From positions 1,674,001-1,738,000 of the forward strand of contig JANHCV010000007.1 of the NCBI GenBank assembly GCA_025594325.1: a DNA stretch of 64,000 nt, read 5' to 3'. The translations under genes and the position numbers were made by a program. Each line of letters opens with the position of its first letter. Positions within the stretch are counted from its first letter, which is position 1. The DNA comes from Blastocladiella emersonii ATCC 22665. Lineage: Eukaryota > Blastocladiomycota > Blastocladiomycetes > Blastocladiales > Blastocladiaceae. The notes under the pieces were generated by a model that was not told the DNA's origin, did no database searches, and saw only the letters and a program-made list of their open reading frames with translations. Positions 50,145 to 60,692 of the stretch are shown here, in pieces.

Positions 50145-50981
50145 ATGTCGTCGCCCGCCACCTCCCCGTTCCCGTGCACCTGCACCCAGTGCGACTGCAA
50201 GGGCGTCAAGTCGGCGGCGTGCACCTGCAACAACTGCACGTGCTGCGCCAAGGCCGAGGCGTGCACCTGCGACAAGTGCGCGTGCGCCGGGACCGGCAAG
50301 AAGACCGACGCGTGCACCTGCACCGAGTGCACCTGCTGCGCCGGCAAGTCGGCTGCCGCCGCGCCGTCCGCGTCCTGCTGCTCGACCAAGTCGGCCGATT
50401 GCACCTGCGCGTCGTGCAGCTGCGACGGGACCAAGGGCGCGTCGTGCACCTGCACCACCTGCACCTGTGGCTCGACCAAGGCCAAGACGGCGACCTGCAC
50501 GTGCGACAAGTGCGACTGCAAGGGCACCAAGTCGGCGTCGTGCACCTGCACCGAGTGCACTTGCTGCGCCGGCAAGCAGACGGCCGCGTCGGCATCGTCG
50601 TCGTCGGCGTGCTGCTCGACCAAGTCGGCCGACTGCACCTGCGCGTCGTGCAGCTGCGACGGCACCAAGAGCGCGTCGTGCATCTGCTCGTCGTGCTCGT
50701 GCGGTTCCTCCAAGGCCAAGGCGTGCTGCTCGACCAAGGCCGCCGATTGCACCTGCACCGAGTGCAACTGCGACGGTACCAAGGGCGAGTCCTGCACCTG
50801 CACCACCTGCACCTGCGGCTCGTCCAAGACCAAGGCCGAGACCTGCACGTGCGACAAGTGCGACTGCAAGGGCGTCAAGTCGGCGTCGTGCACCTGCACC
50901 GAGTGCACGTGCTGCGCCGGCAAGCAGGCCGAGCCCGCGGCGGCGGCGTCGTGCTGCGCGACCAAGGCCGGCTGCTGCTAA
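50145..50981 (+). CDS. Giant cysteine-rich metallothionein
   Basis: Single-exon gene of 278 residues. By my count about 70 are Cys, i.e. one in four, mostly in CTC..C.C clusters (CTCTECTCC, CTCDKCDC, CTCASCSC, CTCTTCTC) separated by short Lys/Ser/Ala/Gly linkers with a recurring STKSADC or GTKSAS unit. Aromatic residues are almost absent. This is the layout of Cryptococcus CMT copper metallothioneins, where Cys-cluster count sets copper capacity, but this one is longer than the CMT proteins I remember. It should bind Cu(I) in the cytosol. The cluster order repeats with a period of about 100 residues, implying internal duplications. Copper or stress induction is likely by analogy, not shown. 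Confidence 0.9.
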   Translation: MSSPATSPFPCTCTQCDCKGVKSAACTCNNCTCCAKAEACTCDKCACAGTGKKTDACTCTECTCCAGKSAAAAPSASCCSTKSADCTCASCSCDGTKGASCTCTTCTCGSTKAKTATCTCDKCDCKGTKSASCTCTECTCCAGKQTAASASSSSACCSTKSADCTCASCSCDGTKSASCICSSCSCGSSKAKACCSTKAADCTCTECNCDGTKGESCTCTTCTCGSSKTKAETCTCDKCDCKGVKSASCTCTECTCCAGKQAEPAAAASCCATKAGCC

Positions 50982-51516
50982 GCTCGCCGACTGTGCGCCC
51001 TGATGATGGGCGCGGATTGGAGTGTGAAGTCTGTCGAAATATATATGATCCAACTGAACATGATCTCGATGCCTGCCTGAACGAGTGACCGGGTGAGTGA
51101 CCAACTTGCTCGACTGTGCGAGCGGTGGGCGTGGTGTGAACGTCCTCCTTGAGATTGAGCTGATGCCGACGTAAACCTTCGCCACGCACGACTTGACTTG
51201 ACGTTGAGAGTCCGGGTTTGACACGGCCCAAGGGCGGGCGACAGGACAGCGGTGCGCGATGGTGATCTTGCTCCGCGAGGTCGAGTCCACGCTGACGTGG
51301 GCCGCTTCCACTCACTCACGTCGAACATTGAGCGTGACACGACCGAAGCGCGAGCTCGTCAACCGCGAGCTCGTGGTCGGTGAAGGGCGAGGCTGCGGCG
51401 ATGCCCTCAGAGTAGTGATCAGACAGAGAGACGACGGAAGGACGGGTTCGGCAACAGGAGCGTAGTTTGTATATCAATCACAGCAAGGGAACAACAGCGC
51501 AACACTCCGTGACACC
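50982..51516. other. Interval between metallothionein and 51.5-kb gene
   Basis: 535 bp; the genes converge. It holds an AATATATATG stretch near 51040 and no gene. Confidence 0.4.
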
Positions 51517-52434
51517 TTACAGCCGCGCGCGCAGACCGCCGACCGCGGGCGCCGTGGCGGCCTCGACGTAGGTGCGCCAGCACGCGCCGCCGAGGTCGAC
51601 GGGGAAGTGGACGCGGTCGGCGAGCTCGTAGAGCGGCGACTCGAGCACGGCGCGCGTCGTGATGCTGTCCGAGTCGTCGGCCTTCTGCCGCCGATTATAC
51701 GTCAGCACGAGCTGCTGGACCGCGGCCGCCGGCACGCCCAGCGCCGTCGCCATGGCCGCGGCCGTGGCCACCCCACCCGTCGCGCAGACCACGGGCGTCG
51801 CGGACCCCTCGATGTTGGGCGCGGTCCCGTTGTACGCGACGTGCGTCAGGACCAGGTTCGCGACCACGTCCGCGGGCAGCGACGTCGCCGTCACCTTGGC
51901 GCTCGCGGCCGGCGCACCAGCGGGCGTCCACCCGAGGTACGGCGTGCGCAGCGCCGGGCCGACGGTGTCGGGGACCTTGACGATGAGGTCGGCGGCCGTG
52001 GCGGACGTCTTGGCGGTCTCGGTCTCGGCGAGCGGCGCGACAATGGCGGTGAAGCGGCGCGGGGCGACGGTGGCGGCGACGGACTCGGCGGCGACGGTCG
52101 AGTGGCACAGGGCAATGTCGATGGGTTCGCCGGCGGCGGCCGCGGCGGCAGCCAGGTCGTGCACGACGCACAGGCGGCGGTCCTGGGTGACGGCGGGCGA
52201 CAGCGCGGTGCCGGTGCGGTGCACGTAGTAGACGGCGAGCAGCGGCAGGCGCAGCAGCGCGCGGATCAGCGACTCGTCGAGCGCCAGCGACGCGCTCGCC
52301 GTCACGAGCACCCGCGAACCGACGAACGTGCGCGCGATGCGGCCCTCGTCCACGGCGCGCGGCGAGCAGTCGACGTTGGCCCACCGGCGCAGCGCCGACG
52401 TCGGCGTCGAGGAGTGCATGGCGGTCGGGATCAT
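51517..52434 (-). CDS. Unknown conserved-looking protein
   Basis: Single exon of 305 residues from ATG 52434 (MIPTAMHSSTPTSALRRWAN). I do not recognise the family. It looks globular: alternating beta/alpha segments such as RVLVTASASLALDESLIRAL, LAVYYVHRTG, RLCVVHDLAAAA, AADLIVKVPDTVGPAL and VVCATGGVATAAAMATALG. The C-terminus holds LVLTYNRRQKADDSDSITTR and YELADRVHFPVDLGGACWR. It contains no transmembrane segment or signal peptide. Ala-rich composition is typical of this genome. Codon use and GC content look like the neighbours. Confidence 0.6.
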   Translation of the reverse strand: MIPTAMHSSTPTSALRRWANVDCSPRAVDEGRIARTFVGSRVLVTASASLALDESLIRALLRLPLLAVYYVHRTGTALSPAVTQDRRLCVVHDLAAAAAAAGEPIDIALCHSTVAAESVAATVAPRRFTAIVAPLAETETAKTSATAADLIVKVPDTVGPALRTPYLGWTPAGAPAASAKVTATSLPADVVANLVLTHVAYNGTAPNIEGSATPVVCATGGVATAAAMATALGVPAAAVQQLVLTYNRRQKADDSDSITTRAVLESPLYELADRVHFPVDLGGACWRTYVEAATAPAVGGLRARL

Positions 52435-53466
52435 GGTGTTGAGGTTGGTTGTTGATTCGTGGAATGATGGAGCTGGGTGTGAGCGTGAAGGAGGGAGAGG
52501 GAGGCGGGCGATCGGTGCATCTTAAGTAGTCGCTGCGCTCGCTGCTCCCGTCGCAAGTGTTGTTGTTGTTGTTCTCGGTGGTGGTCGGCGCCAAGCGATG
52601 GATCCAAGTTCCCAAGTGAGGCCGCGGGCTTGGGCGCTGACGGACGGGAACCAAGCAAGTCGACGCGAAACGCGGTGCGCGGCGCGGAGTCATCACCGCT
52701 GACGCGGCCCCAGGAAACGGCAGCGGGTGCCAGCCGGCTTTTTGGAGCCAAGCCGCGCTACTGCGGACGGGGCCACTCACCGTGCACGGATAAGCTGCCT
52801 CTATCGCTGAGGGGCACGAGCTGCAGAGTCATCCCATCGCTCGCTCGTGCTGATGGCCAGCGAACGTGTTAAGCACGGTTCTCGCTCCTTCAGCATGGTG
52901 AGGATCACGCAGCGCATGGACTCCCGGCCGTGAGGACCTGAAAGAGCTAGGCTGTCGCAGCCGCTCGCGGCGCGAGAGACACGGCCGGCAGGCGTCCGCG
53001 AGACTGAGTGGTGAGGATCACGCAACGCATGGGCTGCCTGCGCTGCGGCCCTGAGGAGCGAGGCCATGACCGCTGCTGAGTGTTCGCGGTGCGGGACACG
53101 CACGGCCTCCAGGCGCCCGCGGCCGCCAGCCTGGAGCACCGGCAGCGGGTGCCGGGTCAACGTGCCGGCCGACGTGTGCGCCTCAGCGTCGCGCTGCGGA
53201 ACGATGCAGAAGGTTCAGCCCGCGTTTGTCAGCGCGGCGTGGGAGCGGCGACGTGGCAAGCGACGATCGGTCAGCATGAGAACTCGGCGCACGGGGTTTT
53301 GGGCTGAGCAGATCAACACGCTTGCGAGACGCGTTTCCGCCGGACCGCCGCTCGCCCGTGCACAAAACCTTGGCCTCCCCCGCGCTCCCCTCCTTCTCTC
53401 GCTCAAGAAACCGGCACACGGAACACCACCGTCTGCAACGTATCTGTCAACCAAGAAGCAACCACC
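52435..53466. promoter_or_regulatory. 1.0-kb interval with a diverged direct repeat
   Basis: Upstream of both flanking genes (divergent). GTGAGGATCACGCA at 52890 and again at 53012 begins a diverged direct repeat of ~125 bp (second parts share CGCGGC...CACGGCC..CAGGCG). No coding sequence is supported. Confidence 0.45.
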
Positions 53467-53996
53467 ATGTCGACCGCCATCACCCTCCCCGCCGACTACG
53501 GCTATGTGATCCTGGCCCTCGCCGGTACTTGAGCTCTCCCCTGTTCCCCGAGGAGCTCTTGCAGTCGAAACATGACTGACGCAGGTTCCTGTGGTCGGTA
53601 GCCATCGCGTTCCACTACCAGTTCGCGTCGCGCTACATCCCGGGCCTCCGCAAGGAGCTCAAGATCGAGTACCCCGACATGGGCTGCGGCATCTACGCCA
53701 AGAAGCTCTCCGACAAGGACTGGGTGCGCTTTGGGAATGCGCAGCGAGTCCACCAGAACTACCTCGAGCAGCTGCCCAACACGCTGCTGTTCACGGCCTT
53801 CTCGGGCCTGTTCCAGCCCAAGGTCACGGCTGGCCTCGCCGTGTCGTACATCATCGGCCGCGAGATCTATACCCAGGGCTACTTCAAGAGCGGCCCTCGC
53901 TCCCGCCTGTACGGCGCCCCGTTCATCTACACGGGGTACCTCGGCATGTTCGGAATCATGGTTTGGGGCGCCGCCAAGTCGGTCGGCCTCTTCTGA
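53467..53996 (+). CDS. Microsomal glutathione S-transferase 3-type MAPEG protein
   Basis: Exon 1 starts at 53467 (MSTAITLPADYGYVILALAG) and the main exon begins near 53585. The family pattern is clear: FLWSVAIAFHYQFASRYIP, KIEYPDMG, RVHQNYLEQLPNTLLFTAF and YIIGREIYTQGY, with about four membrane segments, as in MGST3/FLAP-type enzymes that conjugate glutathione to lipid hydroperoxides in the ER or mitochondrial outer membrane. The expected GTACTT..CAG intron (53525-53584) joins exon 1 in phase 1 to an exon needing phase 2, so the spliced frame is off by one base; an indel in the sequence or an unusual splice site must be assumed. Confidence 0.75.
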
Positions 53997-55859
53997 GCGC
54001 GCCGTCGCCGACTCGCGCGTGTCGCGCGGTTCTGCGATTGTGAGCGAGCGGCTGCGGCTGCGAGTTTTGTCGATTGACCATTGATATAACCGAATGCTAG
54101 TCAACTTCGCACGCGCTGAGTATGAACATCGCTGACGCTGATTGCCCGCGAAGGTGCCCAGAGACCAGCTCGCCGTGGCTTCGACCACATCCTCGCCCAG
54201 AAGCCGTCTCGAGTGCACCGTCGAAAGGTAACGGCTTCGTGTCGTTCGCAGCTCCTCTCACGGTGCAGGTGTTCGACGCGAGAAGAGTCCACGTTTGTCA
54301 GCTAACGTGGTGCTCGCCACGGCGAGACGGCTCGTTCGACACAACTCGAACCGCACACGGCGCACGCGTCGTCGACAGCGTGCGACCGGAAGCGGCCAGA
54401 TGTCTCGCGCACTCTGCGAGACAGCGACGCGTCTATCACGTGGGACGCGTCGACACCCCCGAGTTGGGACCCCGTCGCAGCTCATCAGGCGCTCTTACGC
54501 AAGTTTTCTGCGGTCGCAACTTGACCGTTTGCACGATGGATGGCCGCGTGCCGCGCTTCAACACTTGACCGTCTGTCGTTCGCGACGCGATGACGCGATG
54601 GGTAGTGCCATGGTTACGGTCTCGCTCGGCATCGCATGGAGCACCGCTTACGTCAAGAAAGACAAGGGTTGCCGAGACGAGCGAGAGTAGGATATCGTTT
54701 GCTTGTGTTGTTCGAGCTTCTGGTGCAGCAGCGCAGGGGCGACGACACATCACATTCATGATCAAACCAGTCGAGTCGGCGTGGCCATGGTCGCCGCCCG
54801 ACCGCAGCTCACTTCTCGGATGCATTCTCGGATGTTCAGCGCGAGTCATACGCGGGAACGAACGCTCCCCCGCACCATGGTTCCGCAGAGCGCGGCCGCG
54901 GGCACCGCCACAAACGGGCCGAGCCGGCCGACGCGGATCTTATGAAGTGACGAAGCAGGAGGCTTGGCAAGCTCGAAGCACCAGAACGTGGCTTTTTCCG
55001 CGGCCAGCGAGCGCCGACACCCGCGAGGGCGCCGCGGGCGCGCGTTGCTGCCGGCCATCCAGCACCGCGGCGTGCAGCCGGCCGTGGTGGCCGCCGTGGC
55101 CGCCGTGACCCGGCCGGCGCCATTGTTCGCCGTGGGCCGCGCTTTATTAGACTATCGTCGAGGCCCGCTTGGGCCGAAGTCCGCGGAGATCAAAAGGACA
55201 GCAGATCCGCGCATCCCGCGACTGGGGCCTCGTCGCCGACTCCCGCTCTCTTCCTCTGCTTGGTCGCTCTGTTCCTCGCCAGCGTGGTCCCACGCAGTCT
55301 CGGTCGGTCGCCATCACCGTCTTCATCAAGCTCGCGCGCGCACACGGCCATCGCTGTGCTCCCTGATCCCCGCTCTACCTGCCTGCCCGCGTCGCCCTCG
55401 ATCCGGCATCCGCGTCCGCGCCTGGATCAGACCTCTGTTCGTCGCGACCATTTCTCCGCTGTGAGGCGCGGCCTGCCTGCCCTCGTCCGCCCCACCGCCG
55501 CCCGCGTCCGCCGCTCGAGCGGAGGCCCGCCGTTGCCCATTAGAGCGGACCGCGTCGATCCGCCGTCGCGCCCCGCCCTCGTCTGTGGCGCCCTCCGCTT
55601 CCCCGCATTCCACCGCTCATCGAGTCCTCGGCCTGGTGCCGTGCCCCTGGCTCATCTCGTACGTGTCTGCCTGTCCCTCTTTGACGCGTCGCGCGACGCG
55701 TCGCATCGCGGTGCCGATGGCCGTCATCGGCGGCCGGCCGGCGGGCGCCGCAGCAGCAGCAGCGCGCGTCAGCGGCCCACGGCGCGCGGCCGTTTCCCCT
55801 CTCCCCGAAATGAAGATGCTGACGCCTGTCCGGCTCGATGCAGCGCCCCAGTCCGTGCA
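53997..55859. promoter_or_regulatory. 1.9-kb region upstream of the Zn2Cys6 gene
   Basis: No gene supported. It contains clusters of GACGCGTC: 54426-54433 and 54444-54451 flanking CACGTGG, then 55683-55690 and 55695-55702, the last pair ~160 bp before the ATG. From ~55200 the sequence is pyrimidine-rich and may be a long 5' leader. TGGCCATGG occurs at 54782-54790. Confidence 0.45.
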
Positions 55860-58800
55860 ATGGATCATCCATCTTATGCAGACCATTTCGGCCACGGCTT
55901 CGCGGACCGCTACCAACAAGTCCATGACCCCGCCAGCATGCTGGCCCCCGCGGCTGCGCCGACGACCGCCGCACCACCACCACCTTCGGACCAACCCGCC
56001 AGCGCCGGTGACTCGGAGCACTCGCCCGAGGCCGGCGCCGAGCCCGACACGGCGTCGTCGAGCCCGGCCGCGATCCGCAAGACGCGCACGTCGCAGGCGT
56101 GCGAGGGGTGTCGCCGCCGCAAGGTTCGTTTCCGCTTGCTTCCCGGATCTTTTCCCGGATCACTCACATCCCCGCAAATCTAGGTCCGCTGCGACGGCTC
56201 GCTGCCCTGCAGCCACTGCAAGTCGTTCAACCTCGAGTGCACCTTCGCGCGCCTCACCAAGCGCAAGGCCAAGGCCGCGGCGCGCGCCGAGGGCGCCAAG
56301 GCCGCCGCGCTCGCCAACGACCCGGCCGCCCTGATCCTCGACGTGCACCAGCCCGAGTCGCGCCGCCAGCAGCAGCAGCAGCAGCAGCAGCACGCGCTGC
56401 TCGGCAGCCCGCAGAGCTCGGACGGGCTCCCGACGCCGCCGCTTTCGTCCTCGTTCAACAACGGCGGCGGCGTCGCTGCGGCGGCCGCGTCGTCCCCGCC
56501 GCCCGTCGGCCGGCCGCCGACCAACCTCGACATCGAGGATATCGCGACCAACACGATGCTGCTGGTGCGCATCGACGACACGGGCCACGCGCGGTCGTAC
56601 CTGAACCTCGGCGCGAGCAACGGGCTGCACGTCCTCAAGAAGCTGTCGAGCTCGCTGTCGGACGGCCTGGTCCACTACGTGTCCGGCAGCAGCCCGCGGG
56701 CGCCGACGCGCGAGCTGGTGCGCGAGCAGTCGCTGTTCCCGCCGCGCGCCTTCGCCACGGCCATGCTGCGCGTCTACTTTGACCTGGTCCACCCGTGGCA
56801 GCCGTTCCTCGACCCGGCCGTCGTCTGGGCCCAGCTCGACAAACCCGTCCCCGACTACTTCTCCCTGTACGCGGTGCTCGCGTGCGGCACGCTGCGCTAC
56901 GAGCTCGCCAACAAGATCACCGCGGCGTCTGCGCCGTCGGGCATCCTCGTGTCGCGCGTGTTCGCCGAGCGCGCGCGTGCGCGCATCTTCCGCCGCCACC
57001 GCGGGACGTCGGACCTGCACACCATCGACGGCGTCCAGGCGGTCGCGCTGCTCGCGATCCACGCGCTCCACCTCCCGGGCACCGACGAGTGGGGGCTCGT
57101 CGGCCAGGCGTGCCGGATGGCCGTGTCGATGGGGATGCACACGGACGTGGCCGCGCTCCCGCTCGCGAGGGCGGGTGCCCTGTGCCTGCCGACGTGGTCC
57201 AAGACGTGGACCACGCTCGTCGCGCTCGACCGCCACGTCGCGCTGCAGTTTGGCCGCCCGCTCATGGTCCTCGACGAGGACTCGTTCCTCAACGCGAGCT
57301 CGTTCCTGCGGTCCCCCGAAAACCTCGCCGCGTACCGCGCCAACCTCCTCATTGACCCGAACGGCTACGTCGCGTGGTCGTGCCGCCTCGTTGATATCCA
57401 GGCCAAGGTCGTCCGCGTCCTCAACTCGATCGAGCACCGCCGTAAGCTGCCGTTCACTATGCCCGAGCTGCACCTCCTCCTGTCGCAGTTCCGGTCCGAG
57501 CTCCCCGCGCAGCTCCAGTTCGACGACACTGCGGCTGCGGCGGCGAACGGGTCGTACGAGGACACGGTGCGCCGCGTGCAGTCGGCGGCGCTCAACATGC
57601 GGTACTACGTGGTGGTCGTGTCGCTGTACCGGCCGCTCGTCATGGCCAAGTCGGCCGTGCTGCAGTCGCCCGTCAAGCAGCAGTACCTGGCGCTGCTTGA
57701 GGGGTCGCTCATCGCGATGCTGACCATCAGCGAGCGCATCGCCGACGACCTCGCCATGTACCCGACGACTCCGCTGCACGACCTGCTGACCATGCTCTCC
57801 ATCTGCACCCTCCTCATCGTACACGACCACAGCAAGGACAAGCAGACGACGCGCACCGTCGTCGGCCTGCTCGACCGCATCCACGCCCTCGCGCTCCGCG
57901 CCGCCGAGATCTGGCCGTTCGTCATCCGCATGGCCCGCCTCGCCGTCGAGGTCCGCGCCGCCGCGAATGGCGAGGAACCCGATTTCGCGCACGTCGACGC
58001 GCACGTTCTGCGGAATATGACCCTCATCGACGACGAGCACGAGAACCTCACCGAGTTCCTGGACCTCGGGATCGCCGAGCAAAAGGACGGGCTCGAGCGC
58101 ATGATCCGCGAATACGTTGCCCGCGGCGCCGCGACCGTCGCGAACCAAGGCGATGGGCCACGACCTGAGCCGTGGATCGCGCACGTCTTCAACATGCCCG
58201 CGCGACCGCCGCCGACGAGCCAGTTTGTGCCCGTCACGCCGCCCGTCAACGTGAACGCCGCCGGGTACCAGCAGCAGCAGCAGCAGTTCCAGCAGCAGCC
58301 CGCGGTGGTGCCGTTGCACAGCTACGCGGACGCGTACGCGACGCCGTCGGTCCAGCAGCAGCAGCGGTACCCTCAGCAACCGTCGATGCACGCGCAGCAG
58401 TCGTCGTCGTCGTCGTCGTCGGGCGTCCAGCAGCAGCACTACCTGCACCACCCGCCGTCGGCCCAGACCCACCACCACCACCAGCAGCAGCAGCAGCTCA
58501 TGGCGGCGCTCCCAGCCAACTCGTTCATGACGACGGCCTCCTCGTCATCCTCCGCTTCGCTCTCGTCGTCGGCCTTCCTGCAGCAGTCCACCACCGCCTC
58601 GGCCGCCTCGTCCATGTCTTCGTCGTCGTTCACCGGGTTCCACGCGATGCACCAGCACGGGTCGCAGCAGGGCGCGGTATCGCCGCCGCTCCCCGTCCCG
58701 TCATACGCGCAACCGCAAGCAGCTCGAGGCCACCACTACCAGCAGTACGGTCACCAGTCGCCGCCGACGCAAGTCGTCGCCGCCGCCAGCAGCGGCACCA

Positions 58801-59111
58801 GCGGCGCGCTCCCGGTCCTGACCACGACGACCACGGGGTTCAGCTACGTCCCGCTGCCCGAGTTCTCGGGCCCGCTCGCAACCAACGACCTCGCCGCGGT
58901 CTTTGGCTGGCCATCGACCGCGGGCGCGGCGACGGGTGGTGGGGTGAGCGACCAGGGGTACGCGTCGCCCGACTCGTACGCCGGGTCGCCGACGGTGCCC
59001 ATCGGCGGCTCCGCGGCGGCGGCGGGACCGCCCACGTTCTCGATGATGGCCAACGGCGGCGCAGGCGGCTGGGCGCACGCGCCGCCAGAGTTTTCGCCTC
59101 GCTCCTCGTAA
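55860..59111 (+). CDS. Zn2Cys6 fungal transcription factor with poly-Gln tail
   Basis: Two exons, 55860-56123 and 56184-59111, with a 60-bp GTTCGT..TAG intron inside the zinc cluster; 1063 residues. DNA-binding motif: ACEGCRRRKVRCDGSLPC, then SHCKSFNLEC, six Cys in the standard pattern. A fungal-specific transcription factor domain follows (~residues 280-560: LRVYFDLVHPWQPFLDP, DYFSLYAVLACGTLRYEL, VALLAIHALHLPGTDEWGLV, CRMAVSMGMHTD). The C-terminal ~350 residues are rich in Gln, Ser and Pro with poly-Gln, poly-Ser and His runs, typical of activation domains. The start is the first ATG in frame with the zinc cluster in a credible context (MDHPSYADHFGHGF). Target genes are unknown. Confidence 0.85.
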
Positions 59112-59492
59112 CGTAACGTAACACGTGAATCAATACCATCGTTTTTTGAACTTCGAACCACGCGAGTTTGGTGATACTTGCTCACGCACGCGTTGCGCCG
59201 CACACGTTTCAGGCGCGCGAGCGGGCGCGCGGAACTCGGGCAAGGCGCCGTTGCAGCAGCGCCGACCCCGTGGCGCCCAAGGACGGCCGATAGCCGAGAT
59301 CCGCGGTCGCGCGCGTGTGGCGGTGGGGCGTTCATGAACCCGTCATGAACAGTGCGTGATGCGACCGGTGATGCAGCTCGCCCTGATGACCGACCACGGA
59401 TATCCCCAGCATGAAAGCAGACGCGCGCGGCGAGTATATAGCGCCCGCGTCCCCGGCTTGAATGGACAGCAAAGCAAAGACTAGACACCACC
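59112..59492. promoter_or_regulatory. Promoter of the pectin lyase gene
   Basis: TATATA at 59435-59440 lies ~55 bp upstream of the ATG at 59493; the rest is GC-rich. Confidence 0.55.
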
Positions 59493-60692
59493 ATGGCCCG
59501 CACCTCGCTCCTGCCCCTCCTCCTTCTCCTCGCCGCGGCCGCGGTCGCGCTCACCGAGGCCGCCGCGGGCACGCTGAGCCCGCTCGTCAAGGGCCGGCCG
59601 ACGGGGTTCGCCAAGGACACGATCGGCGGCGGCAACGTGGCGCCGAGCTACCCCAAGGACATTCACGAGCTGACGGCGCTGCTCAAGGACCCGGCGCCGC
59701 GCGTCATCGTCATCAACAAGGTGTTCGACTTCCGCGGGTCCGAGGGCCGCAAGACCGAGCTCGGGTGCCGCCCGAAGCCCGAGTGCGGCGTCGACAAGGG
59801 CGGCCAGGACGCCATCAACCCGAGCTTCGGGTGGTGCTCGAGCGCGTACCCGAAGGTGCAGGTCACCTACGACGTCGCCGGGACCCGCGGGCTCACCGTC
59901 GCCGGCAGCAAGACGATCGTCGGGCAGGGCAACGCGGCCGAGATCCGCGGCAAGGGCCTGCGCATCCTGGGCACCAACGTGATCGTCCAGAACATCAAGA
60001 TCCGCGACCTCAACCCGCAGTACATCTGGGGCGGCGACGCCCTCGCCATCGCGCGCGGCGACCTCGTCTGGATCGACCACAACACCATCTCCGAGATCGG
60101 CCGCCAGTTCATCGTCACCGGCTACGACCCCGCCGGCCGCGTCACCATCTCCAACAACGAGCTCGATGGCCGGACCAAGTGGTCGGCGACCTGCAACGGC
60201 CGCCACTACTGGACCATGCTCCTCCTCGGCGGCAAGGACCGCATTACGCTCCAGGGCAACTACATCCACCACACGTCAGGCCGCGGGCCCAAGGTCGGCG
60301 GCACCGAGTCGACGATCGACGTGGTCGTGCACGCCGTCAACAACGTGTGGTCGGACGTCGACGGCGAGGCGTTCGGCGTCCACGGCAAGTCGGTCGTCCT
60401 CGCCGAGGGCAACTACCTCCAGAACGTCAAGCGCCCGCGCACCTCCGACACCGAGGGCACCCTGCTCGTCGCCGAGACCAACGCCGCTCAGTGCAAGGCC
60501 GGCGGCATCGACCGTGTGTGCCAGGCCAACAAGCTCGTCGGGTCTGGCGCTCTCACGCCCGCAGGGCCCAAGAAGCTCACCACGGCGACCATCAACGGAT
60601 CGTTCCCCGCGAGCTACGACGCGCCGTTCGCGTACTCGGCCGACGCCGCGTTCCGTGGCGTGATCTGCAACGCGGGTGCGGGCAAGCTCTGA
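59493..60692 (+). CDS. Secreted pectin lyase (polysaccharide lyase family 1)
   Basis: Single exon, 399 residues. The N-terminus MARTSLLPLLLLLAAAAVAL is a signal peptide. The beta-helix shows family-1 motifs: KTIVGQGNAAEIRGKGLRI, NVIVQNIKIRDLNP, WGGDALAI, LVWIDHNTISEIGRQFIV, GRVTISNNELDGRTKWSATC, RHYWTMLLLGGKDRITLQGN and SGRGPKVGG, which carries the catalytic-type Arg region. The pattern follows fungal pectin lyases that cleave methyl-esterified polygalacturonan by elimination. Several paired Cys (CRPKPEC, GWCSSAY) fit an extracellular protein. The enzyme implies use of plant pectin, compatible with a soil or plant-surface yeast. Confidence 0.9.
   Translation: MARTSLLPLLLLLAAAAVALTEAAAGTLSPLVKGRPTGFAKDTIGGGNVAPSYPKDIHELTALLKDPAPRVIVINKVFDFRGSEGRKTELGCRPKPECGVDKGGQDAINPSFGWCSSAYPKVQVTYDVAGTRGLTVAGSKTIVGQGNAAEIRGKGLRILGTNVIVQNIKIRDLNPQYIWGGDALAIARGDLVWIDHNTISEIGRQFIVTGYDPAGRVTISNNELDGRTKWSATCNGRHYWTMLLLGGKDRITLQGNYIHHTSGRGPKVGGTESTIDVVVHAVNNVWSDVDGEAFGVHGKSVVLAEGNYLQNVKRPRTSDTEGTLLVAETNAAQCKAGGIDRVCQANKLVGSGALTPAGPKKLTTATINGSFPASYDAPFAYSADAAFRGVICNAGAGKL

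Noticed and set aside
56160-58481. 773-codon minus-strand frame opposite the Zn2Cys6 gene
   Set aside because: Antisense shadow of a clear transcription factor gene; Arg/Val-biased composition.
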